A DNA stretch of 64,000 nucleotides from [Clostridium] symbiosum (GCA_021769625.1 JAETSN010000029.1:32438-96437); one strand, 5' to 3'; numbered from the stretch's first letter, positions 8,057 through 16,870 are shown. A program made the numbers and translations. Notes: generated by a model from the letters alone, not told the origin.

Positions 8057-8251
8057 ATGAAGGCAGATGTCATAGAGGCATGGGAGATTTTTATGAAGTT
8101 GTGCGAGGAATTTCCGGAATTATACGATAAGTATGTGGAAAAGATAGAAAATGAAATGAAGGACCGCGATCCCGAGTTTGAGATCACAGAGGAAGATCGA
8201 AAGCGTGCTTTTGCAAAATTACAGGAACGGATCAAAAATGAGACCCCATAA
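8057..8251 (+). CDS. Small acidic/basic helical protein, unknown function
   Basis: 64 residues, almost entirely predicted helix and highly charged (ELYDKYVEKIENEMKDRDPEFEITEEDRKRAF). Ribosome site AGAAGGAGGAATAGCAAC is excellent and a terminator follows, so it is probably a real gene. No signal peptide, membrane segment or Cys. Divergent from the small HTH gene at 7655-7909. I do not recognise a family. Confidence 0.65.
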   Translation: MKADVIEAWEIFMKLCEEFPELYDKYVEKIENEMKDRDPEFEITEEDRKRAFAKLQERIKNETP

Positions 8252-8291
8252 CAGCCGCACACTTTACAAATGACTTTATGCTGATGACAGA

Positions 8292-8325
8292 AAAACCAAG
8301 CGGTTTACATCGCTTGGTTTTCCGG
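8292..8325 (+). terminator. Terminator after the 8057-8251 gene
   Basis: AAAACCAAGCG/CGCTTGGTTTT inverted repeat (8292-8302, 8311-8321) with an 8-nt loop. The A and T ends allow function in both directions. Confidence 0.8.
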
Positions 8326-8362
8326 CATTTATACATAAAGAGAAAAAACTTTTTGACAGATC

Positions 8363-8500
8363 TTAATGGCAGTGTCCGCCGCAATGGGAGCAATCCGCGC
8401 CGCATTGCAGAGATTTTCCTTTTTTCTTATCACGGACCATGCTTCTGATGATAAGCGCTACCGCGCCCGCGAGAAGCAGCCCTACAATTATTGTGCCCAT
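8363..8500 (-). CDS. FeoB-associated Cys-rich membrane protein
   Basis: 45-residue protein with a single N-terminal membrane helix (MGTIIVGLLLAGAVALIIRS), a basic stretch (RDKKKGK) and a Cys/His tail CGADCSHCGGHCH suited to binding metal. It is the last gene of the feo cluster, 85 bp after feoB, matching the 'FeoB-associated Cys-rich membrane protein' found beside feoB in many Bacillota. The ATG at 8500 follows GAAAGGATG; a longer in-frame ORF from 8575 would put the membrane helix internally and lacks support. An iron-handling or partner role is inferred. Confidence 0.82.
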   Translation of the reverse strand: MGTIIVGLLLAGAVALIIRSMVRDKKKGKSLQCGADCSHCGGHCH

Positions 8501-8585
8501 TTTTTCACATCCTTTCCGCCGTCCGATATCTCTCGGTTCTGATCCGAATGCCGATTTTTCCGTTTTGCCGATCATCCGGTAAATA

Positions 8586-10742
8586 TCATTTTGCTGTAAC
8601 GGCCTTTTTCATGTCCACTTTCAGCGTGCTGCTCGCCTGATAAGGCCGAAAGAGCAGATACAGAAGGCCAGCCAGCAGAATAAACGCCGCCACCGTCCAA
8701 AGGCTGAACGGAACCCCGAAGAACAGGCCGCCGATCCTGTATACGATCATCGCGATCACATAGGCAAATATGCACTGATATCCGAACGCGAACCAGAACC
8801 ATTTTGCGTTGTTCATCTCTCTCCTGATGGCGCCCATCGCCGCAAAGCAGGGCGCGCAGAGCAGGTTAAATACAAGGAACGCATAGCCTGCCACCGGTGT
8901 GAGGGCTGCTGCCAGATTGCCCCACACTTCTTCTCCCTCTTCGCTGACTTCCGCCACGTGCAGGAATAGCTGTCCGAAGGTCGCCACCACATTTTCCTTT
9001 GCGATCAGTCCGGTGACAGTCGCCACTGCCATCCGCCAGTCGCCAAAACCGAGGGGCGTAAAGATCCATGCGATCAGATTGCCGATGCTCGCCAGGATGC
9101 TTGAATCAAGCTGTTCCGCTTCCAGCATCCCGAAACTCCCGTCTGCCCAGCCAAAGCTCATCAAAAACCACAGAACGATGGTGGATAACAGAATGATCGT
9201 GCCGGCTTTCTTGATGAAGGACCAGCCTCTCTCCCACATGCTGTGGAGTACAAAGGAAACCGTGGGCATATGGTAAGCCGGAAGTTCCATGACGAAAGGC
9301 GCCGGATCTCCTGCGAACATTTTTGTCTTCTTTAATATGATACCGGATACGACGATCGCCGCCACGCCTATAAAGTAAGCGCTGGTCGCCACCCACGCCG
9401 CGCCGCCGAACAGCGCGCCCGCGATCAGCCCCACGATGGGCATTTTCGCGCCGCAGGGGATGAACGTGGTCGTCATGATGGTCATTTTGCGGTCCCTGTC
9501 ATTTTCAATGGTACGGGATGCCATCACCCCCGGCACGCCGCAGCCCACGCCCACTAACATCGGGATGAAGGACTTGCCGGAAAGGCCGAATTTGCGGAAG
9601 ATCCTGTCCATGATGAAGGCGATGCGCGCCATATAACCACAGCCCTCCAGGATCGCCAGCAGGATAAACAGCACCAGCATCTGGGGCACAAAACCGAGTA
9701 CGGCGCCCACGCCGCCCACGATGCCGTTAAGGATCAAGCCGGAAAGCCAGTCTGCACAGCCGATCGCCGAGAGCGCGCTCTCAACGGCAGGCGGCACGAT
9801 CTCTCCGAACAGGACATCGTTGGTCCAGTCCGTGCAGAAAGCCCCCACCGTCACCATGGCGATATAGTAGACTGCCCACATGACCAACGCAAAGATCGGC
9901 AACGCCAGGATCCTGTTTGTCACAATTCTATCAATTTTGTCGGATAAGGTCAACTCTCCGGCTTTCGCCTTCACAACGCAGTCCCCGATGATCGAAGAAA
10001 TATATGTATAACGTTCGTTGGCGATGATGCTCTCCACATCATCGTCCATCTTTTCCTCCAGCTTCCTGATCTCCGCCGATACGTCGGGGGAACCGCTCAT
10101 CATCTCCCCGATCCTGTCGTCGCCCTCCAGCAGCTTGATCGCAAAGAATCTCTCCTGTCCGGCAGGCGCCTTCCCCGCCAACAGGTTCGCCACTGTATCG
10201 ATCACGCTTTCTGCTTCCGGAGCAAACTTATGAACCGGCTTTGACGCCTTCTTTCCGCGTGCCAGTTCGACCGCCTTTTTTGCCGCCGCATCGATGCCGG
10301 TCCCCTTTAAAGCAGAGATCTCCACCACGCTGCAGCCAAGTTTTTCCGCCAGTTTATCCGTGCTGATCCTGTCACCGGATTTCTGCACGATATCCATCAT
10401 GTTGACTGCTATCACCACCGGGATCCCCAGTTCCAGGATCTGCGTGCTCAGATAAAGATTTCTTTCCATGTTTGTGCCGTCGACGATATTGATGATAGCG
10501 TCCGGTTTTTCCTGAATCAGATAGTTTCTCGCCACCACTTCTTCCAATGTATAGGGAGAAAGAGAATAGATACCGGGCAGGTCCGTGACCGTCACCTCCT
10601 TATTCCCTTTCAGCTTTCCTTCCTTTTTCTCCACCGTTACGCCGGGCCAGTTTCCCACAAACTGGTTTGCTCCTGTCAGCGCATTAAATAATGTCGTTTT
10701 GCCGCAGTTCGGATTTCCCGCCAGTGCGATCTTGATTTCCAT
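8586..10742 (-). CDS. feoB: Ferrous iron transporter FeoB
   Basis: Inner-membrane Fe(II) importer with an N-terminal G domain and C-terminal channel. 718 residues. G1 GNPNCGKT is at 9-16; DLPGIYSL (G3) and VNMMD (G4) follow. The membrane half has Gate motifs with the typical Cys (GVGCGVPGVMASR and IPCGAKMPI). The start at 10742 is set by AGGAAAGGTGG immediately upstream and by the family N-terminus. Downstream of two feoA genes; predicted control by the DtxR-type protein at 11632 through the operator at 11427-11451. Confidence 0.97.
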   Translation of the reverse strand: MEIKIALAGNPNCGKTTLFNALTGANQFVGNWPGVTVEKKEGKLKGNKEVTVTDLPGIYSLSPYTLEEVVARNYLIQEKPDAIINIVDGTNMERNLYLSTQILELGIPVVIAVNMMDIVQKSGDRISTDKLAEKLGCSVVEISALKGTGIDAAAKKAVELARGKKASKPVHKFAPEAESVIDTVANLLAGKAPAGQERFFAIKLLEGDDRIGEMMSGSPDVSAEIRKLEEKMDDDVESIIANERYTYISSIIGDCVVKAKAGELTLSDKIDRIVTNRILALPIFALVMWAVYYIAMVTVGAFCTDWTNDVLFGEIVPPAVESALSAIGCADWLSGLILNGIVGGVGAVLGFVPQMLVLFILLAILEGCGYMARIAFIMDRIFRKFGLSGKSFIPMLVGVGCGVPGVMASRTIENDRDRKMTIMTTTFIPCGAKMPIVGLIAGALFGGAAWVATSAYFIGVAAIVVSGIILKKTKMFAGDPAPFVMELPAYHMPTVSFVLHSMWERGWSFIKKAGTIILLSTIVLWFLMSFGWADGSFGMLEAEQLDSSILASIGNLIAWIFTPLGFGDWRMAVATVTGLIAKENVVATFGQLFLHVAEVSEEGEEVWGNLAAALTPVAGYAFLVFNLLCAPCFAAMGAIRREMNNAKWFWFAFGYQCIFAYVIAMIVYRIGGLFFGVPFSLWTVAAFILLAGLLYLLFRPYQASSTLKVDMKKAVTAK

Positions 10743-10866
10743 TTTTACCACCTTTCCTCTCATATCCGTTTCATAGTAGTCCCTGCAATACCGTATCCGG
10801 TTGATAAATCCTGATCCAGTGCAGTTACCCGCCGGATGGATCATCCGACATTGCAGAACCTTCGTA

Positions 10867-11088
10867 TTATTCCACCTCTATCATCTCCGCGTCCGCTTTT
10901 CGGAGTGACAGCTCATATCCTCTCACTGTCACTTCCACCGGATCGCCGAGCGGCGCCACTTTTCTGACATACACCTGAACGCCCTTTGTAATGCCCATGT
11001 CCATGATCCTCCTTTTGATTGCCCCGCCGCCATGCAGCTTCACAACCTTCACTGTCTGATCGCAGGGTATTTCTCTCAATGTTTTCAT
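10867..11088 (-). CDS. feoA: FeoA-domain protein
   Basis: 73-residue SH3-like FeoA domain that assists FeoB-dependent iron uptake on the cytosolic side. Characteristic segments: GGGAIKRRIMDMGITKGVQV, then VRKVAPLGDPVEVTVRGYEL with the family G-x-P-V-E-V core. It lies between feoA2 (11140) and feoB in the same direction. The spacer to the chosen feoB start is 124 bp, so separate or processed translation is possible. Confidence 0.93.
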   Translation of the reverse strand: MKTLREIPCDQTVKVVKLHGGGAIKRRIMDMGITKGVQVYVRKVAPLGDPVEVTVRGYELSLRKADAEMIEVE

Positions 11089-11139
11089 AATATCTCCTTT
11101 CCCGCCATATAAACTTTACATTCCGGCTTGCACCGTTTC

Positions 11140-11349
11140 TTATACCATGATCTTATTTGCCATATCCCGCCCGATCGCTATGCGGGAGCCTTTTACCGAA
11201 ACGATCACATTTCCCATAGCTTTTGAGAGAACGGTCACTTCACCGCCTGTCACAAAGCCCATCCCTTCCAGAAATTTTCTCGTTTCCTCCTTTCCTCCGA
11301 CCTTCCTGATAACCTGTGTCTCTTCCGGATTCACCATTGTAAGCGGCAT
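11140..11349 (-). CDS. feoA: Second FeoA-domain protein (first gene of the feo cluster)
   Basis: 69 residues with the same fold: RKFLEGMGFVTGGEVTVLSK and VIVSVKGSRIAIGRDMANKI. Bacillota and Clostridia often carry two feoA genes before feoB. First gene after the promoter/operator at 11427-11458, about 80 bp downstream of the -10 box. It differs substantially from the 10867 copy, so an ancient paralogue rather than a recent duplication is inferred. Confidence 0.92.
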   Translation of the reverse strand: MPLTMVNPEETQVIRKVGGKEETRKFLEGMGFVTGGEVTVLSKAMGNVIVSVKGSRIAIGRDMANKIMV

Positions 11350-11426
11350 AATGATCTCCTTTCCATGTTAGTTATCTGCACCTTTTATTTCTGAAAACTA
11401 TCTCTGATTTGTTTTTTCTTTCTGTA

Positions 11427-11458
11427 GTTAGTATATTCTAACATTCATTAGTTGTCAA
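11427..11458 (-). promoter_or_regulatory. feo promoter with overlapping DtxR-type operator
   Basis: Minus-strand TTGACA (11453-11458), 17 bp, TATACT (11430-11435). Overlapping palindromes GTTAG-N6-CTAAC (11427-11442) and CTAA-N6-TTAG (11438-11451) cover the -10 and spacer. TTAG/CTAA half sites are those bound by iron or manganese repressors of the DtxR/MntR family. Confidence 0.78.
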
Positions 11459-11631
11459 TACCATAGTGGAAATTTTTATGAAAAATTCTTTTATTTGTCA
11501 TCCCTCAAAAACTGTGTTATACTTGATAACAATACAGCAAGCCGCATAAAACAGATCTGTAATCTGTCAAGCGGCCGCAGGCATGCGCTGTGCAGATCAG
11601 CAGAAAACCGCAGTGAAATTGGAATGGTGGT

Positions 11632-12009
11632 ATGAAAAATTTTATAAATGAATCCTCTGAAAATTATCTGGAAACTATCCTTATATTAAGCAAAAAACTG
11701 CCTGTAGTCCGTTCCGTGGACATCGCCAACGAACTGGATTTCAAAAAACCCAGCGTCAGCGTTGCCATGAAAAATCTGAAAGAAAAAAACCAGATCACCG
11801 TCTCCGAGCAGGGTTTTATCTACCTCACGGAAAGCGGTAAAGAGATCGCAGAAATGATCTACGAACGGCATCTGCTCATTTCCGCCTGGCTTGAGAAACT
11901 CGGTGTCCCGGCAAAAACCGCCGTGCAGGATGCCTGTAAGATTGAGCATGTGATCAGCAAAGAAAGCTTTGAAGCGATCAAGAACTATGTAAATTCTCTG
12001 TCCAAATAA
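11632..12009 (+). CDS. DtxR/MntR-family metal-dependent repressor
   Basis: 125-residue regulator of the short two-domain form (no C-terminal SH3 domain). A winged HTH occupies about residues 10-65 (RSVDIANELDFKKPSVSVAMKNL, then GFIYLTESG). The dimerisation and metal region follows, with E-x-x-H patterns (MIYERHLLIS and CKIEHVIS). Divergent from feoA2-feoA-feoB, with a TTAG/CTAA operator in between, so iron-dependent repression of feo is the natural inference. Whether it senses Fe or Mn cannot be fixed from sequence. Ends 12 bp before a strong terminator. Confidence 0.9.
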   Translation: MKNFINESSENYLETILILSKKLPVVRSVDIANELDFKKPSVSVAMKNLKEKNQITVSEQGFIYLTESGKEIAEMIYERHLLISAWLEKLGVPAKTAVQDACKIEHVISKESFEAIKNYVNSLSK

Positions 12010-12020
12010 AATGTCTGAAA

Positions 12021-12052
12021 AAGAGTCCGGGCCGGCCGGACTCTTTGTTTTA
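12021..12052 (+). terminator. Terminator after the DtxR-family gene
   Basis: AAGAGTCCGG/CCGGACTCTT stem (12021-12030, 12036-12045) followed by TGTTTTATT. Confidence 0.85.
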
Positions 12053-12062
12053 TTCCTCTTAT

Positions 12063-12668
12063 TTACAGAATGAACACCGATGCAAGTATACAGGGCAGGC
12101 ACACTGCCGATCCCCAGAAGATCTCCTGTATCGTATGCCGCTTCAGATACAGGGAAGACCACACCACCGCTGTCGCAACGCAGAGACAGGGAATGATCGC
12201 CCCTGTTCCCAGAAAGAATGACAGAAAATACAATGTCCCGGTAACGCTGCAGGCATGGCCGCTGGCGCGCACATGCAGCACCTTGTTGAAAAATACAAGC
12301 AGCAACATGGAAATAAAATAGGAAACAATGATATACTGAAGCCGTCTGCCGCAGCCTCCTGCAACGGAAAAGATCAATGCGGTAAAATAGCCCGCAAAAG
12401 TCAGCACAAACGCCAGATTGCGCTGTTCTTCCCTCACTTCCCCCTTCGACGGCAGAAGTTTCTGGATCGGATACGCCAGGATCGGCACAAGCCCCAACAG
12501 TAAAACCGCCAGTATCATCTGCGTCATGCTGCTGCAGAAATTATCTAAGGATACCGTCAATGTCACCAGCATCCCGGTGATCAGGATCGGCGGCACCGTG
12601 AGCACTCTGATGCCCTTCGCCAGTATGTTCCCCATTGTTATATTTTTCATCTTTATATTTTCATTCAT
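12063..12668 (-). CDS. PAP2-like polytopic membrane protein
   Basis: 201 residues with about five or six hydrophobic helices. A degenerate lipid-phosphatase pattern is visible: VRASGHACSVTG (SGH motif) and SSLYLKRHTIQEI (the S-x5-H-x3 motif, final Asp not conserved). This suggests the PAP2 superfamily, with possibly altered activity. Start at 12668 is chosen for GGAGGTGG upstream; a longer reading from 12701 contains that ribosome site inside its own coding region. Divergent from the substrate-binding lipoprotein at 12818, sharing a regulatory gap. Substrate unknown. Confidence 0.65.
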   Translation of the reverse strand: MNENIKMKNITMGNILAKGIRVLTVPPILITGMLVTLTVSLDNFCSSMTQMILAVLLLGLVPILAYPIQKLLPSKGEVREEQRNLAFVLTFAGYFTALIFSVAGGCGRRLQYIIVSYFISMLLLVFFNKVLHVRASGHACSVTGTLYFLSFFLGTGAIIPCLCVATAVVWSSLYLKRHTIQEIFWGSAVCLPCILASVFIL

Positions 12669-12714
12669 CTCATCCACCTCCCATTGTTCTCCTCTCTTCA
12701 TTATCTAGTTCTTA

Positions 12715-12733
12715 ATACTATGTGTAATAGTAT
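12715..12733. promoter_or_regulatory. Candidate operator between divergent genes
   Basis: ATACTAT-N5-ATAGTAT palindrome (12715-12721, 12727-12733). An imperfect direct repeat of the ATGTGTAA...ATCACTTTTT block follows over about 12721-12775. Position between two divergent starts suggests a repressor site; the regulator is unknown. Confidence 0.45.
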
Positions 12734-12817
12734 CACTTTTTATGTGTAAAAGCAATACTTTATATCACTTTTTTTCTTTTCCGCATATAATGTATAAAAC
12801 CAAATATGGGAGAACCT

Positions 12818-13819
12818 ATGAAAAAGCAGAAAAAACTTATTGCACTGCTGATGAGCACAGCCATGCTCTTTGGCACGGCCGCGCTGCTCGCAGGCTGCGG
12901 TTCAGAAGAACCCACGGCTGATAAAACTCATGTGGTGTTAAACGAAGTGGCGCATTCCATTTTTTATGCGCCCATGTATGTGGCGATCGAGGAAGGCTAT
13001 TTTGCCGAGGAAGGGCTGGATGTGGAACTGGTGACCGGCTACGGCGCCGACAAGACTATGACCGCCCTGTTGTCCGGGGAAGCCGATATCGGCTTTATGG
13101 GTGCGGAGGCGACAATCTACAGCTATGCGGAAGGCATGGAAGATTCCGCTGTCAACTTTGCCCAGCTCACCCAGCGCGCCGGCAACTTCCTTGTGGCAAG
13201 GGAACCTATCGATGATTTCTCATGGGATATGCTGAAAGGCAAAGATGTGCTCGGCGGCAGGGCAGGCGGCATGCCGGAGATGGTATTTGAGTACATACTC
13301 TCCAAAAACAACATTGATAAATCCGAAGTCAATATCGACCAGTCCATTGATTTCGGTTCTACTGCCGCCGCGTTCTCGGGCGGACAGGGGGATTTTACGG
13401 TTGAGTTTGAGCCTCACGCGACTTCCCTCGAATTAAAAGGAGACGGCTATGTGGTGGCATCCCTCGGCGAAGCCTCCGGCTATGTCCCCTACACCTCCTT
13501 CTCCGCAAAGAAAAGTTATATCGAAAAGAATCCGGAAGTGATCCGGGCTTTCACAAACGCCCTGCAGAAAGGGATGGATTACTGCGCCGAACACAGCGCA
13601 AAGGAGATCGCGAAATCGATCGCTCCCCAGTTCGCGGAGACGGATGCCGAAACGCTGGAGATCATCGTGGAGCGATATGCCTCGCAGGATACATGGAAAA
13701 CAGATCCTGCCTTCGAGAAGGAAGCTTTCGACCTGCTGCAGAATATCCTGATGGACGCAGGCGAATTGGACGCGGCATTGCCTTACGAAGAACTGGTGAC
13801 AACGGAATTTGTGAAGTGA
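12818..13819 (+). CDS. ABC-transporter substrate-binding lipoprotein, NMT1/SsuA-like
   Basis: 333-residue lipoprotein (lipobox LLAGC, Cys 27) of the NMT1/ThiY/SsuA/TauA-type binding-protein family, which captures thiamine precursors, sulfonates or nitrate-like ligands for ABC importers. Motifs: SIFYAPMYVAIEEGYFAEEG, then VTGYGADKTMTALLSGEADIGF. GGGAGAACCT precedes the chosen ATG. No permease or ATPase gene lies beside it; it is followed by a palindromic repeat and a terminator, so it is an orphan receptor here. Ligand cannot be assigned. Confidence 0.88.
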   Translation: MKKQKKLIALLMSTAMLFGTAALLAGCGSEEPTADKTHVVLNEVAHSIFYAPMYVAIEEGYFAEEGLDVELVTGYGADKTMTALLSGEADIGFMGAEATIYSYAEGMEDSAVNFAQLTQRAGNFLVAREPIDDFSWDMLKGKDVLGGRAGGMPEMVFEYILSKNNIDKSEVNIDQSIDFGSTAAAFSGGQGDFTVEFEPHATSLELKGDGYVVASLGEASGYVPYTSFSAKKSYIEKNPEVIRAFTNALQKGMDYCAEHSAKEIAKSIAPQFAETDAETLEIIVERYASQDTWKTDPAFEKEAFDLLQNILMDAGELDAALPYEELVTTEFVK

Positions 13820-13840
13820 GTTGGTTTATTGTGTTGGTGA

Positions 13841-13946
13841 TGCCGGACGCCGGGAGGAACATCAAATCCTCCGTCGCCACGCTCGCGCTGGCTCTGTTTT
13901 TCAAAGGGCTCCTTGAGGATTTGATGTTCCTCCCGGCTGGTTAATG
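13841..13946. repeat. Dispersed palindrome family, copy 2
   Basis: Perfect 23-bp arms (13849-13871 and 13915-13937) around a 43-nt loop holding the core CGTCGCCACGCTCGCGCTGG. Flanks GCCGGAC on the left and TGGTTAA on the right are the reverse complement of copies 1 and 3, so it lies in opposite orientation. It sits 30 bp after the binding-protein gene. Confidence 0.92.
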
Positions 13947-13987
13947 GCATTTACCAAGTAATTTGGAAAGAGAAAACACATTTACCG

Positions 13988-14032
13988 AAAAACCTCCCAG
14001 ACGGATCATTTTGTCCGCATGGGAGGTTTTTT
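13988..14032. terminator. Bidirectional terminator between convergent genes
   Basis: AAAAACCTCCCA/TGGGAGGTTTTTT stem with a 20-nt loop, serving the binding-protein gene on the plus strand and the epimerase gene at 14105 on the minus strand. Confidence 0.85.
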
Positions 14033-14104
14033 ATTTATCATCCCTATCATTTACTTTCTATACAATGCCTTATCGTTTCAGGCATTTGAACAGCACGGGA
14101 AATT

Positions 14105-15346
14105 TCAGGAAAGCTGCCGCTTCTCCTTCACCGCCAGCGCGATCGAAACCTCCGGCGCATAGTACGGGATCAGCGTCGCCTGCAACGCATGATAGATATC
14201 CGGTTTTCCCGGCCAAACCGTCCCCGACACCTGATTATTCTGATCCATCTGGTGGAACCAGGAACCGTTCACATGATCCAGCACCTTCTCATCCAGATAC
14301 TGCATGAACGCCGCGTAGGTATCCGCGTATTCCTGTTTCTTTGTCACACGGTACAGCACAGCGGCAGTGTTGATCCCCTCCGCCAGCGTCCAGTGCATCC
14401 TCTCATGCACGATGGGCTTTCCGTCCCACCCTGTCGTATAACAGATTCCCGGCGCGCCGTCTGCATTCCACGCATCTTCCACCGCGCGGTGGAAGAGTTC
14501 CTCTGCGGCGTCTATGTAGGGACGCATGCCTTCCTTATCCTCCTTGTAAGTGGATAACGCCCACTGGGTGATCAGCCTCGCCCACTCCAATCCGTGGCCC
14601 GGCGTCGCGCCGTAGGGCTTGAACGGATCATCCGGTTTTTCCCTGTTTTTCTCCAGATCCGGCTCCCAATCCTTCGTGTAATGCTCCGGGATCCTCCAGT
14701 GATTATCCTTCGCCCAGCCCAGCACATGATCGATGATCCGTCCTGCCCGCACTCTGTACTCCTCTTTGCCTGCCGCATCCGCCACTGCCAGAAAGGCCTC
14801 CACGGAATGCATATTGGCATTTAAGCCGCGGTAATCATCCATCACCGTAAACTCTGTGTTCCAGTTATCGCAGGAGAGCCCCTCTTTCTCATTCCAGTAA
14901 TACCTGTCATATACTTCCAACGCTTCCTGCAGCAGTTTTTCCGCCCCCGGCCTTCCCGCCAGATACGCGGAAGTGCCCGCCAGGATCACAAACGCATGAG
15001 CGTAACACTGCTTTCCGGACAGATGGCCTCCTTCGGCCGTCAATCCCTCATACCAGCCGTCATGCTCCGTATCCCGCAGTTCCCCGTTTAAGCCTTTTAC
15101 CGCCGCGTCCACCAGCCCCTCGCTGCCCTCATGTCCCATAAAAGAGGCAATGCTGTACACATGCGCCATACGGCAGGTCACATAGGCCTCCCTGTTCTTT
15201 TCCTTCCAGGGCGTTCCGTCATCTCCCAAATACCAGGAACTCCCGCCGGGTGAAGGGAAGCGATGCCCGAAAGCAAACAGCCCCTCCCGGATCTTTTGCA
15301 GAAAATCCCTGTTTTCCTGTGTGTCGATACTGTACTTTTTGTCCAT
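14105..15346 (-). CDS. AGE-family sugar epimerase/isomerase
   Basis: 413 residues of the N-acylglucosamine 2-epimerase (AGE) superfamily, an (alpha/alpha)6 barrel. Members interconvert GlcNAc/ManNAc or, as in YihS-type enzymes, aldoses and ketoses. Visible: WYLGDDGTPW near the N-terminus, CRMAHVYSIASFMG, the HDGWYEGL block, RGLNANMHSVEAFLAVADA and TPGHGLEWARL with the family's catalytic His candidates. The RGLNANMHSVEAFL segment is closer to YihS-like aldose-ketose isomerases than to renin-binding epimerases (from memory). It heads a minus-strand run of sugar-related genes. Exact substrate open. Confidence 0.85.
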   Translation of the reverse strand: MDKKYSIDTQENRDFLQKIREGLFAFGHRFPSPGGSSWYLGDDGTPWKEKNREAYVTCRMAHVYSIASFMGHEGSEGLVDAAVKGLNGELRDTEHDGWYEGLTAEGGHLSGKQCYAHAFVILAGTSAYLAGRPGAEKLLQEALEVYDRYYWNEKEGLSCDNWNTEFTVMDDYRGLNANMHSVEAFLAVADAAGKEEYRVRAGRIIDHVLGWAKDNHWRIPEHYTKDWEPDLEKNREKPDDPFKPYGATPGHGLEWARLITQWALSTYKEDKEGMRPYIDAAEELFHRAVEDAWNADGAPGICYTTGWDGKPIVHERMHWTLAEGINTAAVLYRVTKKQEYADTYAAFMQYLDEKVLDHVNGSWFHQMDQNNQVSGTVWPGKPDIYHALQATLIPYYAPEVSIALAVKEKRQLS

Positions 15347-15408
15347 ACTCTTTACCTTTCTTCTTTTTTATATTTCCTTTCCGCAGCTTTCCCGCGTGCT
15401 AACCTTTT

Positions 15409-16155
15409 TCAGCAGACTGGAAGGTTTTCTCCCTTGTCTTTCAATCCGATATGAGCCATAAACTTCTCCACGGAAGTGTTGACGATCAGCTCCTTATCAA
15501 AACCTGCCTTGTTCAGCAGATCGCAGGCCTCTTCAAATCTTCCCACGTATAAAGGATCATGGGCATCTGAACTGACGATGACAGGCACCGCATATTTCTG
15601 ACAGAGCCGCAGCATCTTTTTATAATTTTCCACACAGTTCAGACGTTTCTCCGGCTTCAGCAGGGAACTGTTATTCACTTCCAACGCCACATGGTTTTCC
15701 TTCGCCCCCAAAACAAGCCGTTCATAGTCAAGAGGCGTATGGTCGTCGTCCGGATGAGACACAAAAAAGACCTTCGGATGCCGCATACAGGAGATCACAT
15801 TTTCCGTATTCTTTTCCCGCCCCGCGTCCTGATAGCACAGGCCGTGGATCCCCACGATCGCATAATCCAGTTTCTCAATATACTTATTCAAAGACAGCGT
15901 TCCGTCATTTAATACATTGATCTCACAGCCGTAAACCAGATCCACACCGTATAATCTTCGCGGCGCCACTTTCAGGTTGGAGAAATAGATCGGTTCGCAG
16001 GTTCCCGGGATCCCCGGCGCGTGCTCGCTGATGCCAAGCATTTGCAGCTTTTTCTCCGCCGCCCCCTGCGCCATCTCCCGGATCGTGCCGTAAGCATGGC
16101 CGCTGGCTATGGTATGGGTATGGATATCCAGCGGCAGATCTGATGGATAGATCAT
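15409..16155 (-). CDS. PHP-domain metal-dependent phosphatase/hydrolase (YcdX-like)
   Basis: 248-residue PHP-superfamily hydrolase predicted to use a trinuclear metal site. Ligand motifs in order: LDIHTHTIASGHAYGT (N-terminal HxH), GISEHAPG, then FFVSHPDDDH, ALEVNNSS and VSSDAHDP. This order matches YcdX-type single-domain PHP phosphatases. ATG at 16155 is preferred because AGGAGGAAAACT sits directly upstream; an earlier ATG at 16188 lacks one. Phosphoester substrate unknown. Confidence 0.87.
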   Translation of the reverse strand: MIYPSDLPLDIHTHTIASGHAYGTIREMAQGAAEKKLQMLGISEHAPGIPGTCEPIYFSNLKVAPRRLYGVDLVYGCEINVLNDGTLSLNKYIEKLDYAIVGIHGLCYQDAGREKNTENVISCMRHPKVFFVSHPDDDHTPLDYERLVLGAKENHVALEVNNSSLLKPEKRLNCVENYKKMLRLCQKYAVPVIVSSDAHDPLYVGRFEEACDLLNKAGFDKELIVNTSVEKFMAHIGLKDKGENLPVC

Positions 16156-16264
16156 AGTTTTCCTCCTGTCTGCCTTTTGTTTCGTCACTTCACTTTATCT
16201 CCCGTCTGCCACTGACGGCCGCCTCCTTCACGAGTATCCTCATCCCGTCACCGCTGCGACTCTT

Positions 16265-16870
16265 TTATCCCTCCAGCAATTTCCTGAGTTCTCTCTCCAG
16301 AAGTTCTTCCGAGCCGTCCTTCACTGTCACCGCCTGCATCCCCAGCTTTCTCGCACCCTCCGTATTCTCCGCCCGGTCGTCAAAGAAAATGCACTCCCCG
16401 GGATTTAACCGGTATTTCTCCATCAGATGCCGATAGATCGGCGGATTCGGTTTAATCTGATGGATCTGGTAGGAGATCACGCCGCCGTCAACCAGTTCCC
16501 AGAACGGCAGGCCTTCCGTATGTAAAGTAAACAGCTCCTCCGAATAATTGGACAGCACATAGATGCCATATCCTTTTTCCTTCAGTTCCCTCATCAGCTT
16601 CCATATCTTCGGCCGTTCCACCACCATTTTCTTTCCGCTTCCGATAAACCATCGGGCATCCTCCTCCAGCTCAGGATACCTCTCCGCAACGCTTCTGATC
16701 AGATCCTCCGTCATAACAAGCCCTGCGTCAAAATCCGGCCAGAGGGGATTGTCAAAAAATCCCCCGCCGATCTTCTCTGCCTTCTCCTTGTCCCAGCCTT
16801 CCTCCAGACACATATCTCTCCATCTATATCCGATCAGCACGCTGCCGATATCAAAGATAATATTTTTCAC
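16265..16870 (-). CDS. HAD-family hydrolase, YihX-like subfamily
   Basis: 201-residue HAD phosphatase. Motif I is FDIGSVLI; the usual second Asp is Gly, as in YihX-type sugar-1-phosphate phosphatases (FDLGNV form). Motif II is YVLSNYS, the motif III Lys lies in QIKPNPPIYRHL, and motif IV is FFDDRAEN. A helical cap occupies about residues 15-85. Between the PHP hydrolase and nagA genes on the same strand, fitting sugar-phosphate metabolism. Substrate unproven. Confidence 0.88.
   Translation of the reverse strand: MKNIIFDIGSVLIGYRWRDMCLEEGWDKEKAEKIGGGFFDNPLWPDFDAGLVMTEDLIRSVAERYPELEEDARWFIGSGKKMVVERPKIWKLMRELKEKGYGIYVLSNYSEELFTLHTEGLPFWELVDGGVISYQIHQIKPNPPIYRHLMEKYRLNPGECIFFDDRAENTEGARKLGMQAVTVKDGSEELLERELRKLLEG

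Noticed and set aside
13849..13937. Palindrome copy 2 as the terminator of the binding-protein gene
   Set aside because: No T-tract follows the arms; a proper terminator lies at 13988-14032.
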